Shown here: positions 35,975-45,600 of the stretch, piece after piece
How the letters are laid out: each line of letters begins with the position of its first letter
Position numbering within the stretch: position 1 is the first letter of the stretch
DNA from: Lachnospiraceae bacterium AC2012
GTDB taxonomy: Bacteria > Bacillota > Clostridia > Lachnospirales > Lachnospiraceae
Assembly (NCBI GenBank): GCA_000702525.1
Contig: JNIN01000001.1
Coordinates: 1 to 64,000 of the forward strand
Direction of reading: 5' to 3'
DNA length: 64,000 bases
Notes under the pieces: generated by a model
What the model was told of the DNA's origin: nothing
The model's input: only the letters and a program-made list of their open reading frames with translations
Database searches by the model: none
Program-made: the position numbers and the translations under genes

Positions 35975-36018
35975 AACCTCGTCAAGCTTTGATATTCAAG
36001 GCTTGGCGAGGTTTTTTG
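35975..36018 (+). terminator. Terminator of the second tRNA operon
   Basis: Arms beginning AACCTCGTCAAGC pair with GCTTGGCGAGGTT and are followed by TTTT. Confidence 0.9.
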
Positions 36019-36019
36019 G

Positions 36020-36201
36020 TTGTTGGAAAAATTGTATTCTGTAAACGGTATTTGTTGTTGGGAAAATTGTATTTTTAAATGGTATTTGTTGTTGGGTATA
36101 AGAGGATTTGTTCTTTCCGGCTAGAAGGCAGGAACCAGAGGGGGATCGCCACCGTTAAGTTTGCGAAAATGGGCATCGCCACCGTTAAGTATGTGAAAAT
36201 T
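36020..36201. repeat. Two short tandem duplications
   Basis: 36020-36088 holds two 35-bp copies beginning TTGTTGG (with a partial third). 36142-36201 holds two 30-bp copies of GG-ATCGCCACCGTTAAGT. The second pair resembles the flank of palindromic element copy 1 (ATCGCCGTTAAGTT on the minus strand near 8075-8090), so it belongs to the same mosaic. Confidence 0.85.
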
Positions 36202-36249
36202 GGAGCAGAGAGCGAGAATTTGTTATCAGTGACCAGGATGCATGGGCTT

Positions 36250-36552
36250 GGTGGTGCAGAGAATTCAAAAAGTGAAGTCTGTGCACCAGGAAAAGTGGAC
36301 TTGGTGGTGTAGAGAATTTAAAAGCGGAATCTGTGCACCATGGAAATCGGCTTTGGAGGTGCAGAGAATTTAAAAGCTGAATTTGTACACCAGGAAAAGC
36401 GGGCTTGGTGGTGTAGAGAATTCGAAAGCGGAATCTGTGCACCAGGAAGAGCGAGTTTGGTGGTGTAGAGAATTCAAAAGCGGAATCTGTGCACCAAGAA
36501 GAGCGAGTTTGGAGGTGTAGAGAATTTGAAAGTGGAATTTGTACACCAGGAA
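36250..36552 (+). repeat. Tandem two-box repeats, family A, six units, inverted relative to the first array
   Basis: Six units of about 52 bases: TGGTGTAGAG, 17-18 bases (AATTCAAAAGCGGAATC), TGTGCACCA, then a linker such as GGAAGAGCGAGTTTGG. The conserved part from TGGTG to CACCA is 36 bases long. This is the reverse complement of the 8281-8578 array. A partial unit (GAGCGGGTTTAGTGGTGCAG) recurs at about 37214-37233. ORFs through it are not conserved coding sequence. Confidence 0.9.
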
Positions 36553-36772
36553 GAAGGAGCTGGATGGTGCTAGAGCGGAAGCAAGTTATTCGAATACTGT
36601 ACTGAAGAAGTATTTGCATATAGTATAGAAAAAGAAGGATGGAAGATACTGTACTAGAGTTGAATTTGTTCAAAGTACAGTAAACATATAATGTAAATAG
36701 TGTAGAGAAAAACAAGTTAAGTGTATTATGATCTATATTTAGATAAAGAATAATCCGAAGGGGGTAGGGGAA

Positions 36773-36991
36773 ATGGATCATCAGTATAGATGGTATAAGA
36801 ATAAAAGAGGAAATAAAATATGGTGGTTGGATAATTCATCTGACACTGTAGGGGAATTCATCTTTAGTTTTGATAAAGAAAAACAATATAATTTGTTTGC
36901 GGATTATCCGAATGCACTAAGTCCAGAAGAGCTTGAAGTTTTTAAGGAAGAAGAACCGTATTGGGCAGATTTCTTTAGAGAACGTGAATGA
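36773..36991 (+). CDS. Small soluble protein enclosed by repeats (DUF7675-like)
   Basis: 72 residues: acidic and aromatic, with YRWYKNKRGNKIWWLDNSSD near the start and PYWADFFRERE at the end, no membrane segment. GAAGGGGGTAGGGG directly precedes ATG. From memory it resembles small proteins grouped as DUF7675; this is tentative. It is the only gene between the family A repeat array (36250-36552) and palindromic element copy 2 (37003-37180). In the otherwise collinear first locus these two parts are only about 40 bases apart, so the gene appears inserted into the mosaic. Confidence 0.65.
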   Translation: MDHQYRWYKNKRGNKIWWLDNSSDTVGEFIFSFDKEKQYNLFADYPNALSPEELEVFKEEEPYWADFFRERE

Positions 36992-37002
36992 GTGAAGTAA
37001 TA

Positions 37003-37180
37003 AAGTTAGCGGTGATAGATTAGAGCCAACTTGGCTATAGTTATTCCTTTCGGCTTGATTACAGGAGTTATCAAGGGCGAGCAAGCTGTCAAGGGTGCGA
37101 AGCACCGCAAGTGGCTCGCCCTTGACAGCTTGCTCGCTCCATGATGGAAGGTAGCCAAGCCGAAAGGAATAAGCGGTTAA
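37003..37180 (+). repeat. Palindromic interspersed element, copy 2
   Basis: Near-identical to the reverse complement of 8097-8265. Outer arms ATTCCTTTCGGCTTG (37044-37058) and CAAGCCGAAAGGAAT (37156-37170); core CTGTCAAGGG / CCCTTGACAG with inner hairpins GTGCGAAGCAC and CCGCAAGTGG. The flank TAGAGCCAACTTGGCTATAG before it is also shared. The rest of 36992-37452 holds only a partial family A repeat near 37214-37241 and A+T-rich DNA. Confidence 0.85.
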
Positions 37181-37452
37181 TCGACGTAGCTAAGCTTTTT
37201 GCAAGCCGTGGCAGAGCGGGTTTAGTGGTGCAGAAAATTAGTTTCGTCAGTTAATATCTGCTATTGTCGAATATTTTAAAATAAGAAAAAAACAAGATGA
37301 TTTCAACTGATTTTCATGTTATAATCATCTTAAAATTAATAACATACTTGAAAAACGAACTAGAAATAATTTAGAAACTATAAATCAAAAAAAACTAGAA
37401 CGAACTACTTGAATTATATGAGATATAAGAGATAGAAAAGTAGGGAAAAGAG

Positions 37453-37692
37453 ATGTTAGAAATGTTATACGTAGACGAAGTTTTCAGTCATCCACATAGT
37501 GCAAATCATCTGTACTTCCGTTGTGGAAACACAATTTATGAATTTGATAAATATAAATGCCGTTTGAATTACGATCCGGATGCAGTGATAAAGGACGCGC
37601 ATCCTGTGCATCTTCCAAGTGTGGAGAGTAAAGTTCCGGTATCACCAATTGTTGCAAAAGTATATTACAAGTTACAAATCCAGCCAGCATAG
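37453..37692 (+). CDS. Small protein of unknown function
   Basis: 79 residues (MLEMLYVDEVFSHPHSANHL to KVYYKLQIQPA), alpha/beta in character, no membrane segment or motif that I recognise. TAGGG lies about seven bases before ATG. The terminator overlaps its stop codon. It stands alone between the repeat block and the HD-domain gene. Confidence 0.55.
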   Translation: MLEMLYVDEVFSHPHSANHLYFRCGNTIYEFDKYKCRLNYDPDAVIKDAHPVHLPSVESKVPVSPIVAKVYYKLQIQPA

Positions 37693-37704
37693 GCTGGATT
37701 TTTT
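37677..37704 (+). terminator. Terminator overlapping a stop codon
   Basis: Arms AATCCAGCC and GGCTGGATT followed by TTTT. The 5' arm contains the last codons of the 79-residue protein gene. Confidence 0.85.
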
Positions 37705-37740
37705 GCATAAAAAATTAATAGAAATTTCGTAGAAAATTCC

Positions 37741-37770
37741 TTGTTCGAAATCTGAATACGGTGTTATGAT
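37741..37770 (+). promoter_or_regulatory. Promoter abutting the HD gene start
   Basis: TTGTTC (37741-37746), 18-base spacer, TATGAT (37765-37770). The ATG of the next gene begins seven bases after the -10, which is where transcription would start, so the mRNA may be leaderless. Confidence 0.5.
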
Positions 37771-37776
37771 TCAAAT

Positions 37777-38421
37777 ATGAGATATGAAGAACTGATTCAG
37801 TTATTGAAAACGGAACAGAATATTGATTTGCTCGACAGTAGAAGAGAAGAGATTGCGGAATTGATGCCGACGATTAGCTTGATGTTCGATTTTGATCAGC
37901 GCAATGCGGCGCATCAATTTGATTTGTGGAGACATTGTCTGCAATGTGCAATCAATCTGCCGAGAGGATTGGATGATGATATGCTTTATCTGGCTGCGCT
38001 TGTCCATGATATTGGAAAGCCGGATTGCCAGGTGCCGGATCGAGTGGAAGGTGATAAGCATATGCATTATCCGAATCATCCGGAACGCAGTGCGGAGATT
38101 CTTCTGAAATACATTATGCCGGAATTAGAATCGCATGGTGTGCGTTTTACGGAGGCGGAGCATATACGTTTCCACTATTATGTCTATTACCATGATGAGC
38201 GGATGAAATTGTCGCAGGAAATGGTGGATAAGCATCTTGACTTAGTGGGGATGGAAGTGTTTCAGAATTTGATGCGTCTCGAGGTTGCAGATGCGTTAGC
38301 TCATGTGCAAATTCCGATTATTCGGGATCGTGTGCGGGTTTGTACGATTCTTTCGGAAGCGACAGAGGAGCAACTGCAGGACGTGTCCTTGTTGAAGACG
38401 ATACAGCCGAAGGCGATGTGA
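37777..38421 (+). CDS. HD-domain phosphohydrolase
   Basis: 214 residues, one HD domain: His in FDLWRHCLQC (about 48), the HD pair in AALVHDIGKPDCQ (about 76-77), His in MHYPNHPERSAEIL (about 95-100) and a late Asp in EVADALAHVQ. HD enzymes hydrolyse nucleotides or phosphoesters with a metal; the substrate is unknown. No ribosome binding site is visible and the promoter -10 lies seven bases upstream, so a leaderless mRNA is likely. The gene is followed by tandem repeats and a terminator. Confidence 0.85.
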   Translation: MRYEELIQLLKTEQNIDLLDSRREEIAELMPTISLMFDFDQRNAAHQFDLWRHCLQCAINLPRGLDDDMLYLAALVHDIGKPDCQVPDRVEGDKHMHYPNHPERSAEILLKYIMPELESHGVRFTEAEHIRFHYYVYYHDERMKLSQEMVDKHLDLVGMEVFQNLMRLEVADALAHVQIPIIRDRVRVCTILSEATEEQLQDVSLLKTIQPKAM

Positions 38422-38431
38422 ACGTAGAATC

Positions 38432-38526
38432 GAAATGCGGAATTTGAAATGCGAGATTTGAAATGTGGGATTTGATCGAGAAGATAGAGGATGTACATAT
38501 ATAGAAGATAGAGGATGTACAGATAT
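38432..38526. repeat. Tandem repeats after the HD gene
   Basis: Three copies of a 14-base unit (GAAATGYGRGATTT type, 38432-38473) and two copies of a 24-base unit (AGAAGATAGAGGATGTACAK, 38479-38526). They begin ten bases after the stop codon. 38563-38866 otherwise holds a purine-rich stretch and no gene. Confidence 0.85.
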
Positions 38527-38531
38527 ATAAG

Positions 38532-38562
38532 AAAAAGAACCAGCGCGCTGCTGGTTCTTTTT
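38532..38562 (+). terminator. Terminator of the HD gene
   Basis: Arms AAAAAGAACCAGC and GCTGGTTCTTTTT; usable in both directions. Confidence 0.85.
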
Positions 38563-38866
38563 CTTTGCTACAGATTTCATTTTGAGGGATTTAGGAAATA
38601 TCCCGGGTTGAGGGAGAGGGATATTTCCAGGGAAGAGGTCTCAAATGAGGGGGAGGGTTTGATCTCTTCCGGTGTACAACGATTGAAACGTTATCCTGAT
38701 GTTTCCTTCAGGATGGTTATACTATAACAATCGAATATGTTCATAATTTGTAAAAAGTATTAATAAACTGTGAACGTTATCAAAAAGTGAAAGTATGTTA
38801 TAATGTCTTTGTTTTTTATTTAAGAGAGCCATTGGGGCTTTAAATGACAGGAAGGAATTTAGAAAT

Positions 38867-39334
38867 ATGATCACAAAATACTTATTGATATTTTTTGTAT
38901 CGATGGTGCCATTAGTAGAGCTTCGAGGTGCGATTCCCTATTCACAGTTTTTGGGACTTCCAGTAGTACCATCATTTCTGATTTGTATGGTTGGAAATAT
39001 GTTGCCGGTACCGATTATCTATCTTTTTGCAAGAAAGGTACTCGAGTGGGGCAAGGATAAACCAGTGATTGGAAAGTTTTTCACGTTCTGCCTGGAAAAG
39101 GGTGAGAAGGGTGGAAAGAAGCTGACATCTAAGGCTGGCCGCGGCGTATTTGTTGCCTTACTTCTCTTTGTAGGAATCCCGGTTCCTGGAACGGGAGCAT
39201 GGACGGGAACACTTGCGGCATCTATTCTGGATATGGACTTCAAGTCTACGGTATTAGCAGCGATGCTTGGTGTACTTTTAGCGGGTACGATTATGATGAC
39301 CGTGAGCTTGCTAGGTGTGAGCATTTTCCTATAA
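38867..39334 (+). CDS. Small multidrug export family protein (COG2426/PF06695)
   Basis: 155 residues, integral membrane with about four segments. Typical of the family: LVELRGAIPYSQFLGLPVVP near the N-terminus (about 18-37), ALLLFVGIPVPGTGAWTGTL (about 99-118) and a final hydrophobic segment AGTIMMTVSLLGVSIFL. Despite the family name, transport has not been shown for most members. GGAAGG lies before the ATG. The patatin gene follows 52 bases later. Confidence 0.85.
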   Translation: MITKYLLIFFVSMVPLVELRGAIPYSQFLGLPVVPSFLICMVGNMLPVPIIYLFARKVLEWGKDKPVIGKFFTFCLEKGEKGGKKLTSKAGRGVFVALLLFVGIPVPGTGAWTGTLAASILDMDFKSTVLAAMLGVLLAGTIMMTVSLLGVSIFL

Positions 39335-39386
39335 CAACTTATAAAATAAGTAATCTTGAAAAAGGAGACTTGAAGGGGGCATTGTT

Positions 39387-40244
39387 GTGAAGACTGGATT
39401 ATTAGTGGAAGGCGGCGGAACGAAATGCGCATATTCCGCAGGTGTTCTAGACGTCTTTTTAGACGAAAATATTAACTTTGATTATTGTATGGGGGTGTCT
39501 GCCGGTGCGGCAAATGTTGCATCTTTCCTTGCAAAGCAGAGAGATCGAAATCGAAGATTCTATGTGGAGCATATTACGGAGCCGGGATATATCGGCGTTC
39601 GTAATTTCGTGAAGGATGGAAGTTTCTTTGGATTGAAATATATCTATCGGGATTTGTCGAATACAACCGGTGAAGATCCACTGGATTATGATGCGATGGT
39701 GAAAAATCCGGCGCAGATGTGTTTCCCGGCGACCGATGCGGAGACGGGAAAGCCGAGATATTTCTATAAAGATGAAGTTCATAAAAATCATTATGAGCCG
39801 ATTATGGCAACTTGTGCGCTTCCGGTGATGAGTAAGCCGATTAAGTTAAATGGCCGGGAGTACTTTGATGGAGGCGTTTCGGATTCGATTCCTATTGAGA
39901 AGATGCTCGAGGATGGATGCGACCGAATCGTAGCGGTGATGACAAAGCCAAGGGGCTATGTGATGGAGCCGCAGGGACATAAGAGAGTCTATACCAAGTG
40001 GCTGAAAGATGAGTATCCGGTGATTGTGGATCGTTTGAATCATAGACATGAGGATTATAACCAGTCTATGGAGAAGTTACTTCACTTGCAGAGAGCTGGG
40101 AAAGCATTGATTTTCTGGGCTCCGGACGATGTGAAGATGAGTACTACGACGCGAGACCCGAAGGTGACACAGTTCTTGTACGAATCAGGCGTGGAGGACG
40201 GCCAGAGGGATTCGAAATTAGTGAAGAAATTCTTAGGAGCGTAA
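39387..40244 (+). CDS. Patatin-like phospholipase (YjjU type)
   Basis: 285 residues, cytoplasmic. GLLVEGGGTKCAYSAGVLDV supplies the oxyanion loop, CMGVSAGAAN has the nucleophile Ser (GXSXG, about 37-41) and YFDGGVSDSIPI carries the catalytic Asp in DGG (about 161-163). The enzyme would hydrolyse acyl esters, likely of phospholipids. It starts at GTG with AAGGGGG seven bases upstream. The CPBP protease gene starts one base after its stop. Confidence 0.9.
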   Translation: MKTGLLVEGGGTKCAYSAGVLDVFLDENINFDYCMGVSAGAANVASFLAKQRDRNRRFYVEHITEPGYIGVRNFVKDGSFFGLKYIYRDLSNTTGEDPLDYDAMVKNPAQMCFPATDAETGKPRYFYKDEVHKNHYEPIMATCALPVMSKPIKLNGREYFDGGVSDSIPIEKMLEDGCDRIVAVMTKPRGYVMEPQGHKRVYTKWLKDEYPVIVDRLNHRHEDYNQSMEKLLHLQRAGKALIFWAPDDVKMSTTTRDPKVTQFLYESGVEDGQRDSKLVKKFLGA

Positions 40245-40245
40245 G

Positions 40246-41157
40246 ATGAATCGTAAAGTTAGAGCATTATTATGGGCATTGATGCCTTTTGTATTGGTTG
40301 AAGTGATTCAGACAGCGGCATCGATTTTCATGGGACAGTGGAGTGCTGCGTTGTATATCTATCATTTCCATGGCAGTACGATGGATGAATTTTTAAATGG
40401 ATTTCAGTCAGATGATTTCATAAGTTATTTTTTAGATGGAACTTATCTGATTTATAGTGCGGTTGCATTGTTGGTTTTTGGCATTTACTACAGTCATCAT
40501 TTCTATAAGAAAGCGCATCGGAAATATAACCGCTTAGAGGTCGTCGATCAGAAGCTTCCAGAGCCGAATATCTCATTCAAGGGCTATCGCATTCCGATGA
40601 TCATCGTAGGTGTGATTCTGTTTGTTATTGGTATGATGATTGTGGTGGAATATGTGATTTCTGCGCTTTCGGTGTTATTCCCTGTGTGGCTGGCAGAGTT
40701 TATGGAACTGTCCGATGCCTCCGGACTGGATGATATGACAGTGACTACGATACTTTATGCGGGAATCTTCGGACCAATCGTCGAGGAGCTTGGTTTCCGC
40801 GGAATCAGTACGGAATATTTAAAACGTGGATTTGGGTTCTGGTGGACTTGTATCATACAGGCGGTACTTTTTGGCGTGATGCATATGAATGCACTCCAGG
40901 GATGTTATGCTTTTGTGATTGGTCTGGGACTCGGATATGTTTACTTAAAGACAGGAAATATCATCATCACGATGATTCTTCATATGGTATACAATCTGTC
41001 GACAAGCTTTATCTCGTATTTACCATGGGATCAAGTGGATGCGATGATTCCGTCGAAGTTTATGCCAGAGGTCTCCTTCGTTGTTTTGGTAGTGGGTCTG
41101 ATGGCAAGTTATGGCGGATCAAAAATTTTGGCAAAATCGAAAAAAGGGGTTAACTAA
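40246..41157 (+). CDS. CPBP-family intramembrane glutamic protease
   Basis: 303 residues with about eight membrane segments. Family motifs: EELGFRG (motif 1, EExxxR, about 180-186), FGVMHMN (motif 2 with His, about 208-214) and the His/Asn of ILHMVYNLSTS (about 244-254). The family is related to the CAAX protease Rce1 and to bacteriocin self-immunity proteins. Translationally coupled to the patatin gene; a possible joint role in membrane maintenance is inference only. Confidence 0.9.
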   Translation: MNRKVRALLWALMPFVLVEVIQTAASIFMGQWSAALYIYHFHGSTMDEFLNGFQSDDFISYFLDGTYLIYSAVALLVFGIYYSHHFYKKAHRKYNRLEVVDQKLPEPNISFKGYRIPMIIVGVILFVIGMMIVVEYVISALSVLFPVWLAEFMELSDASGLDDMTVTTILYAGIFGPIVEELGFRGISTEYLKRGFGFWWTCIIQAVLFGVMHMNALQGCYAFVIGLGLGYVYLKTGNIIITMILHMVYNLSTSFISYLPWDQVDAMIPSKFMPEVSFVVLVVGLMASYGGSKILAKSKKGVN

Positions 41158-41234
41158 TTTGCCCTGGTAGTCGATAGATATAGTGTAGCGCAGAGGATCC
41201 AATTGCTACATGTTGTGACATGAAATGTGAATCC

Positions 41235-41290
41235 AAGGACGGTAGTGTTTGAACAAAGGGAAGTTGTTCAAATTCTGATCGTCCTTTTTT
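41235..41290 (+). terminator. Terminator after the CPBP gene
   Basis: AAGGACG pairs with CGTCCTT with an inner stem TTGAACAA/TTGTTCAA in between, followed by TTTTT. Confidence 0.65.
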
Positions 41291-41327
41291 TATTCTATGA
41301 AATGGAGTTTTTGAATGAGAAGCGGGT

Positions 41328-41381
41328 GCATTTCCAGATAAAACTCGGGAGCCCCTCGAGTTTTCGAAGGGAGGCATGCTT
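41328..41381 (+). promoter_or_regulatory. Hairpin just before an SD sequence
   Basis: AAAACTCG (41339-41346 region) pairs with CGAGTTTT, leaving AAGGGAGG (41367-41374) single-stranded directly behind. It may influence translation of the EF-hand protein; no known class is recognised. Confidence 0.35.
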
Positions 41382-42485
41382 ATGGTGATTCAGTCTGGAA
41401 ATCTCCAGATGCAAAGTAATCATAAACTTGCAAAAACAAGTAGCTATAGTTATCAATACAAAGAAAGTGTTGTGGATACTATGGCGAATATAAGCGGTGA
41501 AACGTTGAGAAATGTGACTGCGTCGGGTGATCCACAGTCCGAGGACTTATTTCAGACGACACTCAATTATCGTCTGGATAGCGCGAAGAAAAATCAGGCA
41601 ACATCCAATCCGGAAGGTGCGAATGGCGCGAAAGAAGCTCTGCAGAAGACGGCCGAGAAGTCACCGATGGAGCGCCTTATGATGGGGAAGAGCCATCATG
41701 AGCGTATGCAGACATTGGGGTATCTACTACTACAGATTCTTTATGGTCGTGCAGGCGGAGACTATCAATATGATTTGGAAGCGGCGGCACAGGATTATCT
41801 GACACAGCACACCTACACCCTGGCAGAGTATACTTATACAAGTTCTTACTTGGAAGAGGAGTCCTTTACTTTTGAAACCACCGGGGTGGTGCAGACCGCA
41901 GATGGAAGGCAGATTGATTTTGGTTTAACGGTGGGGATGAGCCGGACGTTTTATCAAGAGAATACGACGTTTGTACAGCGTCTAAAGACGAATTTATTAG
42001 ACCCACTGGTAATCAATACCGATGCAGATGTAACATCGATTTCTGACCAGAAATTCTATTTTGATTTGGATGGTGACGGAGACGAGGAATACATCTCAAA
42101 ACTGTCGGCGGGATGTGGTTTCCTGGCTTTGGATAAAAATGGCGACGGTACCATTAATAATGGGAGGGAGCTTTTTGGCCCAAACCAGGGAAATGGTTTC
42201 GAGGAACTTGCTCTCTATGACGCAGATGGGAATGGATGGATTGATGAAGCGGATGAAATCTTTGACCAGCTGAAGATTTGGGAGTTTGACGAAGATGGAG
42301 AGGCGACACTCTACAGTCTTAAGGATAAGAACGTAGGTGCCATTTGCCTCCAAAGAACGAATACAGCCTTCCAGTTAAATGATGCGAAGACCAATACTAC
42401 CAATGGTCTGATTCGTGAGACTGGTGTTTTCCTCACGGAAAATGGTATGGCTGGCACAATCCAGCACATGGATTATGCAATTTAG
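41382..42485 (+). CDS. EF-hand-like calcium-binding protein of unknown function
   Basis: 367 residues, no signal peptide or membrane segment seen. Residues 1-200 are mixed, with MERLMMGKSHHERMQTLGYL as a helical part. Three Asp/Gly-rich loops follow: DLDGDGDEEYISK (about 227-239), DKNGDGTINNGRELFG (about 250-265) and DADGNGWIDEADEIFD (about 279-294), which fit calcium-binding EF-hand or thrombospondin-type-3-like loops. Similar C-termini occur in large RTX-like or cell-surface proteins, but here the protein is short. ATG 41382 is chosen over 41376 because AAGGGAGG is only one base before the latter. Confidence 0.75.
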   Translation: MVIQSGNLQMQSNHKLAKTSSYSYQYKESVVDTMANISGETLRNVTASGDPQSEDLFQTTLNYRLDSAKKNQATSNPEGANGAKEALQKTAEKSPMERLMMGKSHHERMQTLGYLLLQILYGRAGGDYQYDLEAAAQDYLTQHTYTLAEYTYTSSYLEEESFTFETTGVVQTADGRQIDFGLTVGMSRTFYQENTTFVQRLKTNLLDPLVINTDADVTSISDQKFYFDLDGDGDEEYISKLSAGCGFLALDKNGDGTINNGRELFGPNQGNGFEELALYDADGNGWIDEADEIFDQLKIWEFDEDGEATLYSLKDKNVGAICLQRTNTAFQLNDAKTNTTNGLIRETGVFLTENGMAGTIQHMDYAI

Positions 42486-42529
42486 TGTTCATTACCTCTA
42501 AAAGATAAAAAGAAAAATGTATGTATAGG

Positions 42530-42556
42530 GAGGCCGGACGTTTGTCCGGTCTCTTG
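42530..42556 (+). terminator. Terminator after the EF-hand gene
   Basis: Perfect arms GAGGCCGGAC and GTCCGGTCTC around GTTT, followed by a weak T-rich tail. Confidence 0.7.
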
Positions 42557-42668
42557 TTGTATCTTTGGAAATGTTACAGCGCGAAAAGGCTGTTGATATG
42601 CTATAATTAACATTTGATAAAATGTTCATAAAGTAGAGCGAAAAGTATAGATAGATAGGAAAACAATT

Positions 42669-45600
42669 ATGGCTTTTGTACATCTTCATACCCATACCCA
42701 ATACAGTCTTTTGGATGGGTCAAACAAGATTTCAGAATATGTAAAACGAGTAAAGGAACTCGGTATGAATGCGGCAGCGATTACGGATCACGGTGTGATG
42801 TATGGCGCGGTGGAATTTTATCGTGCCTGCAAGAAGGAAGGTATCCATCCTGTGATCGGCTGCGAGGTCTATGTTGCACCGGGTTCCCGATTTGATAAGA
42901 CGGGAAATCGTGACGAAGATCGTTATTATCATTTGATCTTACTCGCAGAGAATCAGACGGGGTACCATAACCTCGTAAAGATTGTATCGGCGGGATTTAT
43001 CGATGGTTTTTATTATAAGCCACGAGTAGACCGGGAAGTACTGGAGAAATATCACGAGGGAATCATCGCATTATCCGCTTGTCTTGCGGGCGAAGTGGCG
43101 AGAAATCTCGAACGTGGATTATATGAGGAGGCCAAAGAGGCGGCAATCTGGTATCGTGACACTTTTGGCGAGCGTAATTATTTCCTGGAAATGCAGGATC
43201 ACGGCATCCCGGCACAGCAGACCGTAAACCAGGGAATTCTAAGACTTCATGAGGAACTTGGGATTCCTATGGTTGTGACGAATGACTGCCATTATACCTA
43301 TGCGACGGATGCGGAGGCGCATGACATCCTGCTTTGTATCCAGACCGGTAAGAAGGTGATGGATGAGGACCGTATGCGCTATGAAGGCGGACAGTATTAC
43401 GTGAAGTCCGAGGAGGAGATGCGACAGCTCTTCCCGTATGCGAAAGAGGCAATCGAGAATACGCAGGCGATTGCGGACCGTTGTCAGGTGGAATTTACGT
43501 TTGGTGAGTATCATATTCCAAAATACGAAGTGCCGGAAGGATATACGGAGTTTTCTTATCTAAAGGAGCTTTGTGAGAAGGGACTTGCGGAGAAATATCC
43601 AAGGGACAAGTACGACGATGAGATGCAGAAGAAGCTGCACGAGAAATTGGATTTTGAATTACAGGTTATTCAAGAGATGGGATTTGTCGCCTATTTCCTG
43701 ATTGTTTGGGATTATATTAACTATGCAAGAACGCATGGCATTGCCGTGGGACCGGGACGAGGTTCGGCAGCGGGATCGCTCGTTTCCTATACTACGGGAA
43801 TTACGAATATTGATCCGATTCGATACAGCCTGTTCTTCGAACGTTTCCTGAATCCGGAACGAGTTTCCATGCCCGATATTGACGTGGATTTCGATCCGGA
43901 GGGACGTGGTCGCGTGATTGATTACGTGGTACAAAAATACGGTGCGGACTGTGTATGCCAGATTATTACATTCGGTTCTATGCTGGCGAAGGGTGTGATC
44001 CGAGATGTCGGTCGTGTGATGGATATGCCATACAATGTCTGTGATGAAATCTCGAAGATGGTTCCAAATGAATTGGGAATCACCATTGATCTCGCACTGC
44101 AGAAAAATCCGGAACTTCGGAAACGTTACGAGACCGATCCGGAGATTCATAAGCTGATTGACATGTCAAAGAAGCTGGAAGGCCTTCCTAGAAATAGTGG
44201 AACGCATGCAGCAGGTGTCGTTATCTCGCCTGCGAAGGTGGATGAATATGTGCCTCTGGCGCTTTCCAAGGAAAATATGCCGACAACGCAGTATGAGAAG
44301 ACGACGATTGAAGAACTCGGACTCTTAAAGATGGATTTCCTGGGACTTCGAAATCTGACGGTCATTCAGGATACGGTAGCGCAGGTGAAACGTGCGACAG
44401 GTGTAGAAATCGACATGGATCACATCGATTACGATGATCCGGCCGTATTTAAGTCTCTTTCCAGTGGACAGACCGCCGGGGTATTCCAGCTTGAGTCTGC
44501 GGGTATGACGTCCTTCATGAAGGAACTGAAACCGGGAAGCATGGAAGATATCATTGCCGGTATCTCGCTTTATCGTCCGGGCCCAATGGATTACATTCCG
44601 GATTATATCAAGGGTAAGAATGCGCAGGATGAGATAAGCTATGCAACACCACTGTTAGAGCCGATTTTGGCTCCGACGTATGGCACGATTGTATACCAGG
44701 AACAGGTTATGCAGATTTTCCAGTCTCTTGCTGGTTATACCATGGGCGGCGCGGATGAGATTCGTCGTGCGATGAGTAAGAAGAAGCAGTATATCATTGA
44801 TGAGAACCGAGAGACGTTCGTTCATGGTGGCGATATGGTTTCTGCGAAGACGGGTGAAGTGGTGCATGTTCCGGGCTGTGTGGCAAATGGAATTGACGAA
44901 GCAGCGGCGAATGGCATCTATGACCGTATGGTCGACTTCGCGAAATACGCCTTTAATAAATCCCATGCAGCTGCGTATGCGGTGGTTTCCTACCAGACAG
45001 CATGGTTGAAATATTATTATCCGGTCGAATTCTATGCGGCGCTGATGACATCGGTATTGGATAATACGACCAAGGTTTCTGAATATATCCTTGCTGCGAA
45101 GAAGCAGGGGATTCAGTTGCTCCCACCGGATATCAATGAGGGATATGGAAAATTCTCGGTGGCCGGTGAGAATATCCGTTATGGTATGTATGCGATTAAG
45201 AATCTGGGAACGAATGTCGTGGATGATATCATCGCGGAACGCGAAGTCAATGGACCGTATGAGACGCTCGAAAGTTTCATTTCCAGAACGAGTCATACGA
45301 TGATCAATAAGCGTGCGATTGAGAACCTGATTAAGGCCGGCGCGATGGATAATCTCGACGGTAACCGTCGCTCGATGGTGATGATCTACGCGCAGTATGT
45401 GGATGAAATCAATAAGGATAAGAAGAATAATGTCGCTGGGCAGATGACGCTCTTCGACATGGGACAGACAGAAGAAGAGAAGAATCAGTTTGCGGTAAAG
45501 ATGCCGGATATGGATGAGTTCGACAAGGATATGCTTCTCGGATTTGAGAAGGAAGTGCTGGGAATCTATGTCAGTGGTCATCCGCTCGAGGATTATAGTG

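Noticed and set aside
36079-36312. 77-codon frame at the start of the repeat block
   Set aside because: It runs through tandem duplications and family A repeats and has no ribosome binding site.
38515-38727. 70-codon plus-strand frame
   Set aside because: It begins inside tandem repeats and crosses a strong terminator; no ribosome site.
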